From positions 434,001-498,000 of the forward strand of contig NZ_CAWVHE010000013.1 of NCBI RefSeq assembly GCF_963929015.1: a DNA stretch of 64,000 nt, read 5' to 3'. The notes under the pieces were generated by a model, which did not search any database, was not told the origin of the DNA, and worked only from the letters and a program-made list of their open reading frames with translations. How positions within the stretch are numbered: the stretch's first letter is position 1; each line of letters begins with the position of its first letter. Source of the DNA: Merdimonas sp963929015 (GTDB taxonomy: Bacteria > Bacillota > Clostridia > Lachnospirales > Lachnospiraceae). Below, piece after piece: positions 25,941 to 33,826 of this stretch. A program made the position numbers and the translations under genes.

Positions 25941-27341
25941 TTATTTCTTACTCTTAATAACCGGAACCGGAGTCTCATCCTTCATATCCAGGTTATTGAT
26001 GTATTTCTTGGTTTCACGAACAATCTCATTGGACAGCAGCAGAACCGCTATCAGGTTCGGTACGGCCATGAAGGCGTTCAGGGTATCGGCGATCAGCCAT
26101 ACCAGGTCAAGAGCTACAACCGGAGCGATCACTGCAACTGCGATGTACAGGCAGCGGTATCCGATCAGGACGCCTTTACCAAATCTTCCTGCAAAGTATT
26201 CCACGCAGCGCTCACCGTAGTATGCCCATCCGAGAATGGTGGAGTAAGCGAAAGTGATGATACCAAGAGTCAGGATCAACGGGCCAAGAACCGGGATCTG
26301 TCCGAATGCCAGAGAAGTCAGGACACCGCCGTCAGATACTTCGTCTGCATTGATGTTCGGGTTCTTCATAATGGTCGTTACCAGTACAAGACCAGTCATC
26401 AGACAAACAACTACTGTATCCCAGAAAGTACCGGTAGAGGATACCAGCGCCTGACGAACCGGGTTTCTGGTCTGAGCCGCTGCAGCCGCGATAGGAGCAG
26501 AACCCATACCAGATTCATTGGAGAACAGACCTCTTGCAATACCAAAACGCATCGCCATCAGGATACCGGTACCAACCAGACCGCCGGCTGCCGCGCCAGG
26601 TGTGAATGCAAGCTTGCAGATTGTTGCGATCGCAGGAATGATAAAGTCATAGTTCATGCCAAGGATGATAAGACATCCCAGCACGTAGAAGACGGCCATG
26701 AAAGGAACCAGCTTCTCACATACGTTTGCAATAGATTTAATTCCGCCGAAAATAACGAAAGCGGTAAGAGCAGCGATCACGATACCGACTGCCAGCGGAG
26801 GAATATTAAAGTTCTCGTTTGCAACAGTTGCGATGGCATTTACCTGTGTCGCACATCCGATACCGAAGGATGCAAGACCTGCCAGGATCGCAAACAGCAT
26901 ACCGAGCCACTTCATGTTCAGTCCGCGCTCCAGTGCGTAGAAAGCACCGCCCTGCATACGTCCGTCTTCTGTCTTCACTCTGTATTTTACAGCGATCAGT
27001 GATTCTGAATATTTGGTAGCGATTCCGAATACACCACTAAGCCAGATCCAAAGAACCGCTCCGGGGCCGCCCATGGCGATGGCCGTACCGACACCGATGA
27101 TGTTACCGGTACCAATGGTAGCGGCAAGAGCCGTGGTCAGCGCTCCGAACTGGGATACTTCACCTTCTGCTTCCGGGTCCTTGGTTACGGAAAGCTTAAT
27201 ACCTTTTCCGATGGAGTGTCTCTGAATGAATCCTGTCCGGAACGTCATAAAAATATGGGTTCCAAGAAGCAGGATGATCATAGGCCAGCCCCAAACTACA
27301 CCGTTGACTGTTGTCACAACATTGTTAATGGCATCAAACAT
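25941..27341 (-). CDS. Alanine/glycine:cation symporter (AGCS family)
   Basis: A 466-residue sodium- or proton-coupled alanine/glycine importer with about ten helices. Family features include GALTTALAATIGTGNIIGVG near residue 90 and the segments NESGMGSAPIAAA and GWAYYGERC. The ATG at 27341 follows AAAAGGGGGCTTGAATTT; the frame is open for 52 codons upstream without a conserved sequence. The leader (27342-27500) contains a second strong GGAGG site next to a TTG that could open a 23-codon leader peptide ending two bases before the ATG; this is weak evidence. No glycine riboswitch motif was found. Confidence 0.92.
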   Translation of the reverse strand: MFDAINNVVTTVNGVVWGWPMIILLLGTHIFMTFRTGFIQRHSIGKGIKLSVTKDPEAEGEVSQFGALTTALAATIGTGNIIGVGTAIAMGGPGAVLWIWLSGVFGIATKYSESLIAVKYRVKTEDGRMQGGAFYALERGLNMKWLGMLFAILAGLASFGIGCATQVNAIATVANENFNIPPLAVGIVIAALTAFVIFGGIKSIANVCEKLVPFMAVFYVLGCLIILGMNYDFIIPAIATICKLAFTPGAAAGGLVGTGILMAMRFGIARGLFSNESGMGSAPIAAAAAQTRNPVRQALVSSTGTFWDTVVVCLMTGLVLVTTIMKNPNINADEVSDGGVLTSLAFGQIPVLGPLILTLGIITFAYSTILGWAYYGERCVEYFAGRFGKGVLIGYRCLYIAVAVIAPVVALDLVWLIADTLNAFMAVPNLIAVLLLSNEIVRETKKYINNLDMKDETPVPVIKSKK

Positions 27342-27690
27342 AAATTCAAGCCCCCTTTTCTTTTCTCTTTTCCTTTGTCTGTACATGTTTTGTTGAAATG
27401 TTACTATATCCGCGCAAGAGAACCTTACCTCCTTCCGCAGTTCTCCCGCCTTCAATCTTAGCTTCATTCTACATGAATATATTGAAAATAGCAACATTTG
27501 TTATAAAAATGACATATTATTCGTCATTCTGACCAACGATATTTGAATTTTAATACAATTTATGCAGTAGCTGCAAGGGTTATTCCCTATACTTATTTCA
27601 AATATCTGTCTATTCTGAACAAAAGAAGAAATCCCTGCAAAAAAGATTTCTTTTCTGCAGAGATTTCTTCATCCATTTTTTCTTATTTTC
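27342..27690. other. Intergenic region between AGCS symporter and metA
   Basis: It holds the metA terminator on the right (27625-27670), an A+T-rich middle, and the symporter leader on the left with a GAGAAC/GTTCTC pairing around AAGGAGGTAAG at about 27415-27450. The middle shows no gene. Confidence 0.6.
27625..27670 (-). terminator. Terminator of metA
   Basis: A 15-bp stem with one mismatch, GAAGAAATCTCTGCA pairing with TGCAGGGATTTCTTC around a 16-base loop, followed by TTTTG on the minus strand, about 20 bases after the metA stop. Confidence 0.82.
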
Positions 27691-28611
27691 TTAAAACGGC
27701 GTTCCGTACAGATCGTACGGTGTTACCTGATAGACATAATAATTCAGCCAGTTGGTGTACAGGTTATTGGCCGCCGCCCTCCAGGTAAGCAGAGGTCTGA
27801 CGGAAGGATCGTCATCCGTATAATAATGCTTTGGCATCTGGATATCCAGGCCTTTGGAAAGGTCTCTCTTATACTCCTGATCCAGGGTGATCCGGTCATA
27901 TTCCGGATGGCCCATCACAAAGATCTTCCGCCCGTTTTCCGCCATGGCAAGAAACAGCCCTGCCTCCTCGGACTCTGCTAGGATGGTAAGCCTGTCATCA
28001 GCGCGGACTTTGTCAATGGGCGTCTGGGTGTGCCTGGAATGCGGCGCCAGAAATACATCGTCAAAGCCCCGCACCAGCGGGATCTTCCGGTTCAGCACCC
28101 GGTGCCGGAACACGCCGAACACCTTCTGGGGCAGCATCTCTTTGTCGATGCCATAATGATAGTAGATGCCGGCCTGGGCGCCCCAGCACAGATGCAGGGT
28201 GCTGGTCACATGGGTCTTGCTCCACTCCATAATCTCCTTTAGTTCCTCCCAGTAGTCCACTTCCTCAAAGGGGATCTGCTCCACCGGCGCGCCGGTAATG
28301 ATAAACCCGTCAAACTTCCGGTCCCGGATCTCCTCGAACCGGTAGTAAAACTTATTCAGGTGGCTGGTCGGCGTATTCTTCGATACGTGAGAAGACACCA
28401 TGACAAACGTAACGTCTACCTGCAAAGGAGTATTGGACAGGGATCTTAAGATCTGAAGCTCTGTATCTTCCTTTAACGGCATAAGGTTCAGAAGGCCGAT
28501 GCTGATCGGACGGATATCCTGGTGCGTGGCCCTGTGCTCGTCCATCACAAATATATTTTCTTTTTCCAGTATTTCCCTTACAGGGAGGTCGTTCTGCACT
28601 CTGATAGGCAT
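27691..28611 (-). CDS. metA: Homoserine O-acetyltransferase (MetA family)
   Basis: A 306-residue acyltransferase that activates homoserine for methionine synthesis. The nucleophile is C142 in LHLCWGAQAG, and H and E of the triad lie in FRHRVL and GHPEYDR. Residue 111, which in characterised MetA proteins decides acyl-CoA choice, is glutamate here (GAPVE), the acetyl-CoA type; succinyl-CoA enzymes have glycine. So it probably makes O-acetylhomoserine despite the usual succinyltransferase name. It has an AAAAGGAGAG site and its own promoter at 28694-28722. I see no SAM riboswitch in the short leader. Confidence 0.95.
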   Translation of the reverse strand: MPIRVQNDLPVREILEKENIFVMDEHRATHQDIRPISIGLLNLMPLKEDTELQILRSLSNTPLQVDVTFVMVSSHVSKNTPTSHLNKFYYRFEEIRDRKFDGFIITGAPVEQIPFEEVDYWEELKEIMEWSKTHVTSTLHLCWGAQAGIYYHYGIDKEMLPQKVFGVFRHRVLNRKIPLVRGFDDVFLAPHSRHTQTPIDKVRADDRLTILAESEEAGLFLAMAENGRKIFVMGHPEYDRITLDQEYKRDLSKGLDIQMPKHYYTDDDPSVRPLLTWRAAANNLYTNWLNYYVYQVTPYDLYGTPF

Positions 28612-28693
28612 GGCTGTCTCTCCTTTTACAAAACAAAACTATGATACCGCGCCTTTCGATCAAAAACGCGCGGCATGTATGTACAATACATCA

Positions 28694-28722
28694 ATTATAC
28701 CCTCTTGGGAAAATTCCGTCAA
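28694..28722 (-). promoter_or_regulatory. Promoter of metA
   Basis: TTGACG (28717-28722) and TATAAT (28694-28699) on the minus strand, spacer 17, directly beside the palindromic element at 28726. A CCGCGC/GCGCGG hairpin is in the short leader. Confidence 0.8.
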
Positions 28723-28725
28723 TAT

Positions 28726-28780
28726 CAAATGGGGACGGGGGATTTCTGAAAATCCCCCGTCCCCATTTGTCCCCATTTGA
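28726..28780. repeat. Palindromic element, G-core family, single copy with duplicated flank
   Basis: The GGGGACGGGGGATTT core (28731-28745) pairs with its complement (28750-28764) around CTGA, with AAAT added on each side. On the right the flank is duplicated, CCCCATTTG twice (28761-28780), so the left arm can pair with either copy. It begins three bases after the stop of the DUF1540 gene and ends against the metA promoter, where it probably acts as a terminator. Confidence 0.85.
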
Positions 28781-28783
28781 CCT

Positions 28784-29101
28784 TTAGATGGATTTCTGGA
28801 ATGTGGCGCAGGCTGTCTCCTGGCAGCGGCAGGCGTCTCCGCCCTCTACGCTGATCTTGCCCGCCTGGCATTCACATTCTTTGTTGTACATGCAGTCTTT
28901 TGCCTTGCAGTCGATGCTGCTGTAAGCGGATGCTTCTTTGGCCGAGTTGCTCATGGACTGGCCTTTTCTCTTCTCAAAGCTGTCGCAGCAGGTGTCTTCC
29001 GCCTGCTTTGCGGTATTTCCGCCCACCACGATCCTGTCCAGGCAGCAGTAGTTATTCTGGTTGTGCGTACAAGTCTGCACGGTACATTTCAGTTCCGGCA
29101 T
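28784..29101 (-). CDS. DUF1540 domain protein, two cysteine-rich repeats
   Basis: A 105-residue protein made of two DUF1540 units, at about 1-40 and 62-105. Each has a C-x3-5-C-x5-7-C pattern (CTVQTCTHNQNNYCC and CKAKDCMYNKECEC) and a second cysteine cluster, suggesting metal or disulphide stabilisation. The family is common in spore-forming clostridia and its role is unknown. The ATG at 29101 follows AGGAGGGATATT. It is a single gene between thrS and metA. Confidence 0.88.
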   Translation of the reverse strand: MPELKCTVQTCTHNQNNYCCLDRIVVGGNTAKQAEDTCCDSFEKRKGQSMSNSAKEASAYSSIDCKAKDCMYNKECECQAGKISVEGGDACRCQETACATFQKSI

Positions 29102-29199
29102 AATATCCCTCCTGTTCTTTTTGGAACTATGATCGAAGGTTATTATGCCCGTTTTTCTATCTTTCAAACATCCGGGTTCTCATATATTTTTAAAAAATA

Positions 29200-31128
29200 T
29201 TATTCTTCGGAGATCTCTACCGCTCTCTGCTCCTTGGAGTCGATCTCTTTGCGGATGTTCTCGATAAATGCATCCAGATTCTTCTGGCCTTCGTCCCCGG
29301 CGAAACGGCTTCTTACAGATACTGCCCCGGCCTCTTCTTCTTTGGCGCCGACCACCAGCATATACGGGATCTTATTCATCTGTGCCTCACGGATCTTGTA
29401 TCCGATCTTTTCCGCGCGGGTATCGATCTCTGCCCGGATACCTGCTGCCTCCAGTTTTGCCAGGACGTCTTTGCCGTAGTCCATATATTTATCAGAGATC
29501 GGCAGGACTTTTACCTGTACCGGTGCAAGCCAGGTGGGGAATGCGCCTGCGAAATGTTCGATCAGGATACCGATGAAACGCTCGATGGATCCAAAGGCCA
29601 CTCTGTGGATCATGATTGGACGGTGTTTTTCTCCGTCCGCGCCTGTGTACTCCAGATCAAAGCGCTGGGGCATCTGCATATCCAGCTGAATGGTTCCGCA
29701 CTGCCAGGTACGTCCGATGGAATCTTCCAGATGGAAGTCGATCTTCGGTCCGTAGAAAGCGCCGTCGCCTTCGTTGATCACATAATCCAGCCCCAGGTCG
29801 TCCAGAGCGCCTTTCAGTCCTTCGGTTGCGATCTCCCAGTCTTCATCGCTTCCCATGCTGTCCTCCGGACGGGTGGACAATTCCACATGGTATTTGAATC
29901 CGAACAGGCTGTAGATCTCGTCGATCAGTCTGGCCACGCCTTTGATCTCATCCCGGATCTGCTCCGGCATCATGAAGATATGAGCGTCGTCCTGTGTGAA
30001 GCACCGTACACGGAACAGACCGTGGAGCGCGCCGGACTTCTCATGTCTGTGGACGATCCCAAGCTCGCCTGCCCGCAGCGGCAGATCCTTGTAAGAACGG
30101 GGTTCAGACTTGTAAACCAGCATGCCTCCGGGACAGTTCATGGGTTTGACCGCATAATCATCCCCGTCGATCTGTGTGGTATACATGTTATCTTTGTAGT
30201 GATCCCAGTGGCCGGAATTCTCCCACAGGTGACGGCTTAAGATCAGAGGAGTTGAGATCTCTACATAACCGTTCTTTTTATGCAGGTCTCTCCAGTAATC
30301 CAGAAGCGTATTTTTCAGCACCATTCCCTTGGGAAGGAAGAACGGGAATCCCGGGCCTTCGTCGCACATCATAAAGATGCCAAGCTCTCTTCCAAGCTTT
30401 CTGTGATCCCGCTTTTTAGCCTCTTCCATCATGTGGAGATATTCATCCAGTTCGGATTTCTTCGGATAGGAAATGCCGTAGATACGGGTCAGCATTTTGT
30501 TTTTCTCGCTGCCTCTCCAGTAGGCGCCTGCCAGGCTGGTCAGCTTAAATGCCTTTACATTTTTTGTAGACATCAGATGCGGGCCTGCACACAGGTCTAC
30601 AAACTCTCCCTGCTGATAGAAACTGATCTCTTCCCCTTCTGGAAGGTCTTCTACCAGTTCTACTTTATAAGGCTCATCCTTCTCCGTAAAATATGCGATG
30701 GCCTCTTCTCTGGTCTTGGTAAACCGCTCAATGGGCAGCGCTTCTTTTACGATCTTTTTCATCTCTGCCTCGATCTTTTCCAGATCCTCTGTGGTAAAGG
30801 GAGTCTCCCGGTCCAGATCGTAATAAAATCCGTGATCGATCGACGGACCGATGGCAAGTTTCGTCTCCGGATAGAGGCGCTTAACCGCCTGTGCCATGAT
30901 ATGGGAAGAGGTGTGCCAAAACGCGCCCTTTCCTTCCTCGCTGTCAAAAGTCAGAAGCTCCAGCTGGCAGTCCTCTGTGATCATGGTACGAAGATCTGCC
31001 ATCTCCCCGTTTACTTTGGCCGATGTGGCCACTCTTGCCAGTCCTTCGCTGATGTCTTTTGCAATGTCCAGTACAGACATTGCTCCTGCATACTCTTTGA
31101 CGGATCCGTCTTTCAATGTGATTTTCAT
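29200..31128 (-). CDS. thrS: Threonyl-tRNA synthetase
   Basis: A 642-residue class II synthetase. In order: N-terminal TGS domain (MKITLKDGS start), editing domain with HTSSHIMAQA and its HxxxH zinc-like motif, catalytic core with MNCPGGM and the motif 2 loop FRVRCFTQDDAHIF, and the anticodon-binding domain. I start at 31128 because the TGS domain begins there and AAAGGATG precedes it; an ATG four codons upstream is also possible. It follows a thioesterase gene, and both are behind a T-box. Confidence 0.96.
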   Translation of the reverse strand: MKITLKDGSVKEYAGAMSVLDIAKDISEGLARVATSAKVNGEMADLRTMITEDCQLELLTFDSEEGKGAFWHTSSHIMAQAVKRLYPETKLAIGPSIDHGFYYDLDRETPFTTEDLEKIEAEMKKIVKEALPIERFTKTREEAIAYFTEKDEPYKVELVEDLPEGEEISFYQQGEFVDLCAGPHLMSTKNVKAFKLTSLAGAYWRGSEKNKMLTRIYGISYPKKSELDEYLHMMEEAKKRDHRKLGRELGIFMMCDEGPGFPFFLPKGMVLKNTLLDYWRDLHKKNGYVEISTPLILSRHLWENSGHWDHYKDNMYTTQIDGDDYAVKPMNCPGGMLVYKSEPRSYKDLPLRAGELGIVHRHEKSGALHGLFRVRCFTQDDAHIFMMPEQIRDEIKGVARLIDEIYSLFGFKYHVELSTRPEDSMGSDEDWEIATEGLKGALDDLGLDYVINEGDGAFYGPKIDFHLEDSIGRTWQCGTIQLDMQMPQRFDLEYTGADGEKHRPIMIHRVAFGSIERFIGILIEHFAGAFPTWLAPVQVKVLPISDKYMDYGKDVLAKLEAAGIRAEIDTRAEKIGYKIREAQMNKIPYMLVVGAKEEEAGAVSVRSRFAGDEGQKNLDAFIENIRKEIDSKEQRAVEISEE

Positions 31129-31156
31129 ACGCTTTCTCATCCTTTCCTTCTATCTT

Positions 31157-31618
31157 TTAAAAAATGTTTTTTTCTTCTTCCCTGCCGCCGGTCTCTGACT
31201 CATTTAATCCCTTCTGGAACCGTTCATGGAACTCTGGCGCGGAACGTTTCAGAGACAGGGGCTTTCCTTCCCTGCTTAAGAAACAGTGTCCGCTGCTTCC
31301 TTTGCAATGGATCATGCCGGTCTTCTCAGAAACCACCTCATAACTTAGAGTCAGCTTGATCCCGTTATACTCTCTGATCCGGCAGCGGATCTGTGCTACA
31401 TCTCCAAAATGGATCATCCTAAGGTATTCCGCAGACACCGACAGTACCGGGCTTAAGATCCCTTCCTCTTCCATCCTGGCATAACTCATGCCCAGACGTT
31501 CCATATAGTCGATCCTGGCTTCTTCAAACCAGCGGATGTAGTTGGAATGATGCACAATGCCCATCTGATCGGTCTCATAATACTGTACCTTGTGCCGGTA
31601 CCCTTCCTGTTCAGACAT
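31157..31618 (-). CDS. Acyl-CoA thioesterase, hot-dog fold (YbgC/FadM type)
   Basis: A 153-residue hot-dog protein. The active-site segment YYETDQMGIVHHSNYIRWFEE carries the catalytic aspartate of the 4-hydroxybenzoyl-CoA thioesterase group. It probably hydrolyses acyl-CoA thioesters; the substrate is unknown. The start at 31618 has GAAGGAGTCAAAA; the longer open frame runs back into the T-box. Placement between a T-box and thrS means it should be made when charged tRNA-Thr is low, which is unusual for this enzyme. Confidence 0.86.
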   Translation of the reverse strand: MSEQEGYRHKVQYYETDQMGIVHHSNYIRWFEEARIDYMERLGMSYARMEEEGILSPVLSVSAEYLRMIHFGDVAQIRCRIREYNGIKLTLSYEVVSEKTGMIHCKGSSGHCFLSREGKPLSLKRSAPEFHERFQKGLNESETGGREEEKNIF

Positions 31619-31671
31619 TTTTGACTCCTTCTTTCTGATTTTTGCCACGCGGCCTCTGGTCTGCCGCCATA

Positions 31672-31915
31672 CAAAAAGTCCCTCACAGCCAACAGCTGCA
31701 AGGGACGAGTCATCTCGCGGTTCCACCCTGATTGAACCGGCAAAATAGCCGGAACCACTTCATTTACTGATGATAACGGAATCACCGTGCTGGTTTGCAG
31801 CCGCTCCGAGGTGGTCTTCGCAAAGATTCTGTGACCGGGAGCTTTCAGCCGCAGGCTCCTTTCTCTGTTATCACATACCTCTTCCTACTCTTCTCTTCAA
31901 CGCTTTCTCGTATAT
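31672..31915 (-). ncRNA. T-box leader of the thioesterase-thrS operon (threonine type)
   Basis: The minus strand carries the full T-box AGGGTGGAACCGCG (31716-31729). A 12-pair terminator follows, GTCCCTTGCAGC/GCTGTGAGGGAC (31678-31706, two G-U pairs), with five T. Stem I is at about 31800-31900 and contains GAAGACCACC, so an ACC (threonine) specifier is available, agreeing with thrS downstream; the exact register is less clear than in the tryptophan T-box. Confidence 0.9.
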
Positions 31916-31921
31916 GTTCTC

Positions 31922-31949
31922 ATTATAACACCGGTTTTTTCTTTGTCAA
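31922..31949 (-). promoter_or_regulatory. Promoter of the T-box/thrS operon
   Basis: TTGACA (31944-31949) and TATAAT (31922-31927) on the minus strand with a 16-base spacer. Both hexamers are consensus. Confidence 0.88.
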
Positions 31950-31971
31950 CAAAAGTTTTGGAAAACCTGCG

Positions 31972-32709
31972 TTAATTCCGCACCCTGATCTGCCGGATCC
32001 AGCTCTTCCACACGGCAAAAAATTCCCGTACAAGATAATTGGGCAGCAGCTCCGGGCGGCATCCGGCCGCCAGAGGCATCACATCTTCATAGCCCAGTCT
32101 TCCTGCCAGCGCCAAAGCGCGGTACAGGTGAAAATTATTGGATACGATCCCCACAGGTTCCGCACCGCTCCCGATCCATTTCCGTGAGAACCTAAGGTTC
32201 TCTTCCGTTGTCGTCGACCGGTCCTCCAGGCGCAGGCGCTCTTTGCTGATCCCGCAGGAACATAAATATCCGGCCATGGCTTCTGCCTCGGTAATGTCTT
32301 CGCCTTTGCCCCGGCCTCCGGACAGGACAGCCAGAGTCTGCGGGTGCTCTTCCAGATACCGGCAGGCCACGTCCAGTCTTCTTTTTAAGGAGTCTGTTAC
32401 CGTTTTTCCTTCCACATGGGCTCCCAGAACGATCAGATACCGGCAGTGCCGGTCCTCTCTTCCTTTCATTCCTGCCAGGATCTTTCCTTCGGTGAAGAAA
32501 AACAGCAGGGCCGCAGCGCCGGACAAACCAACGATGATATTGTCCAGATCCGTATATCTTAGAAGCGCCGCACACAGAAAAAACAATCCGCCTGCCGCCG
32601 GCCAGAATCTGGAAAATGTAGAATCCCATTTACGCAGGCAGACACAGATCACCCCATAATAGATCAGGCAGACTGCCCCCAGAAACAGGTATATTATCTG
32701 CCACAGCAT
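31972..32709 (-). CDS. YdcF family membrane protein (DUF218)
   Basis: A 245-residue protein with three N-terminal membrane helices and a DUF218 Rossmann-like domain from about residue 88: LIVLGAHVEG, LSGGRGKGED and EDRSTTTEENL are the conserved blocks. Relatives (ElyC, SanA) affect cell-envelope precursor use, but the reaction is unknown. The start lies inside the 3' end of the SEC-C gene (16-base overlap) with no separate ribosome site, so it is probably translated by coupling. Confidence 0.85.
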   Translation of the reverse strand: MLWQIIYLFLGAVCLIYYGVICVCLRKWDSTFSRFWPAAGGLFFLCAALLRYTDLDNIIVGLSGAAALLFFFTEGKILAGMKGREDRHCRYLIVLGAHVEGKTVTDSLKRRLDVACRYLEEHPQTLAVLSGGRGKGEDITEAEAMAGYLCSCGISKERLRLEDRSTTTEENLRFSRKWIGSGAEPVGIVSNNFHLYRALALAGRLGYEDVMPLAAGCRPELLPNYLVREFFAVWKSWIRQIRVRN

Positions 32710-33200
32710 TGTTTGTACTTTTTGCCGGATCCGCAGGGGCAGGGATCATTTCGTCCGATCTTTTTCCCCTTGCGGACGGTTCTTGATTCCCTCTGCTCCT
32801 TGTAGAGCCGTTTTCTTTCTTCTTCTGTAAAGATCGCCTCCCACTGGGGCAGTTCATAGAGCCATTCTGCCCGGGCGTCCACCATGTTCTTATAAAGCTT
32901 CTCTTTATCAAAAGCAAGGCTGACTACCGTGTCCTCCTCCATCGTTTCAATGGGATTTTCCACCTTCAGGCTTTCATTAATGCCGTCCAGGAATCCCACC
33001 ATGGTAAGAACTTCCTGCCCGTATTTTTCTGCCAGTTCTTTTACGGTTCCCTTTACTTCTTCTTCCGGATTGGAGAGCAGCTGTTCATAAATTTCCTTTT
33101 CAATCTGGAAATATGTGCCCCAGAATCTCTGCAGCTTTCCCTTGTCTGCGCTTTCGTCATAAGCGATATCTCTCCACTGTTGTAATAATGTACGACTCAT
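32694..33200 (-). CDS. SEC-C motif zinc-binding protein
   Basis: A 168-residue helical protein ending in the SEC-C motif GRNDPCPCGSGKKYKQCC, the zinc-binding module known from the SecA C-terminus. The rest matches no family I recognise. The motif often mediates contact with ribosomes or SecB-like partners. The start at 33200 follows AAAGGAGTATCAGAAT; the frame is open 105 codons further but is not conserved-looking and runs through a divergent gene. It is the first gene of a two-gene unit with the YdcF protein. Confidence 0.85.
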   Translation of the reverse strand: MSRTLLQQWRDIAYDESADKGKLQRFWGTYFQIEKEIYEQLLSNPEEEVKGTVKELAEKYGQEVLTMVGFLDGINESLKVENPIETMEEDTVVSLAFDKEKLYKNMVDARAEWLYELPQWEAIFTEEERKRLYKEQRESRTVRKGKKIGRNDPCPCGSGKKYKQCCGR

Positions 33201-33289
33201 ATTCTGATACTCCTTTGTATTGATTGCATTTTTGTTCTGTACTCTATATAATATACTAAAGTCTAATTCAGATGTAAAGGATGATTCCC

Positions 33290-33508
33290 ATGAAAAAAAC
33301 AAAACGTATTCTTGCGCTGGCCGGCGCCGTCCTCCTGATCCTTCTGTATCTGTGCACGCTGGTCTTTGCTCTGATCGACCACCCGGCCGCCCGGGATCTT
33401 CTCCGCGCCTCTGTTGCCTGTACGATCCTGATCCCTGTACTTCTCTACGGCTATCTGCTGATTTACCGTCTCCTGTCTCATGACCAGGATAAGGATGAGG
33501 AAATGTAG
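33290..33508 (+). CDS. Small two-helix membrane protein, unknown
   Basis: A 72-residue protein with two predicted membrane helices, at about 7-29 and 42-62, and a charged C-terminal tail (SHDQDKDEEM). AAAGGATG precedes the ATG at 33290; an ATG three codons upstream is less well placed. It is divergent from the SEC-C gene with about 90 bases between, and its 3' end overlaps the convergent 52-residue ORF. I do not recognise the family. Confidence 0.6.
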   Translation: MKKTKRILALAGAVLLILLYLCTLVFALIDHPAARDLLRASVACTILIPVLLYGYLLIYRLLSHDQDKDEEM

Positions 33509-33636
33509 ATCTCAAAAGGGATCACATCTTCCGGCATGTCCGGATGATGTTTTCCCTTCCGGTCCTTTCTTTTATCCAGATACTCTTCAATAGACAGAAC
33601 ATCCTCTTTTGTCCGTTCCTGATTTCTGCTGTACAT
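33478..33636 (-). CDS. 52-residue hypothetical protein
   Basis: A short ORF starting MYSRNQERTKEDVLSIEEYL and ending ISSSLSWS. It is charged, probably helical in its first half, and has a KDRKGKHHP basic patch. AAAAGGAGGGATCTGT upstream of the ATG at 33636 is a near-perfect ribosome site, the main reason to call it. Its last 31 bases overlap the convergent membrane-protein gene on the other strand. Confidence 0.55.
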   Translation of the reverse strand: MYSRNQERTKEDVLSIEEYLDKRKDRKGKHHPDMPEDVIPFEIYISSSLSWS

Positions 33637-33791
33637 ACAGATCCCTCCTTTTCTTTTTATTTATACTCTGTTCCCCCTTTGCACCAACATTACTATTATA
33701 TTGGCGCACTCTTTATTCTATGCAGGATCTGTGACCATCTGATGTCAATATCCAAAAATTTTTCTAAGATTTTCCTTAAGAATCCATGTAG

Positions 33792-33822
33792 AAAAGGCAG
33801 GCGCTTTTTCGCACCTGCCTTT
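33792..33822 (-). terminator. Terminator of purA
   Basis: AAAGGCAGG pairs with CCTGCCTTT, with an inner GTGC/GCGC part (one mismatch) around an A-rich loop, followed by TTCT on the minus strand. The other strand also has a T run, so it can work in both directions. Confidence 0.8.
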
Positions 33823-33826
33823 TTTC

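Noticed and set aside
27342..27500. Glycine riboswitch before the AGCS symporter
   Set aside because: A GAGAAC/GTTCTC pairing is present, but none of the conserved glycine-aptamer segments.
28612..28720. SAM riboswitch before metA
   Set aside because: The leader is under 100 bases and has only one short G+C hairpin; no SAM-I core could be found.
30280..31359. 359-codon open frame opposite thrS and the thioesterase
   Set aside because: Antisense shadow without a ribosome site or recognisable protein features.
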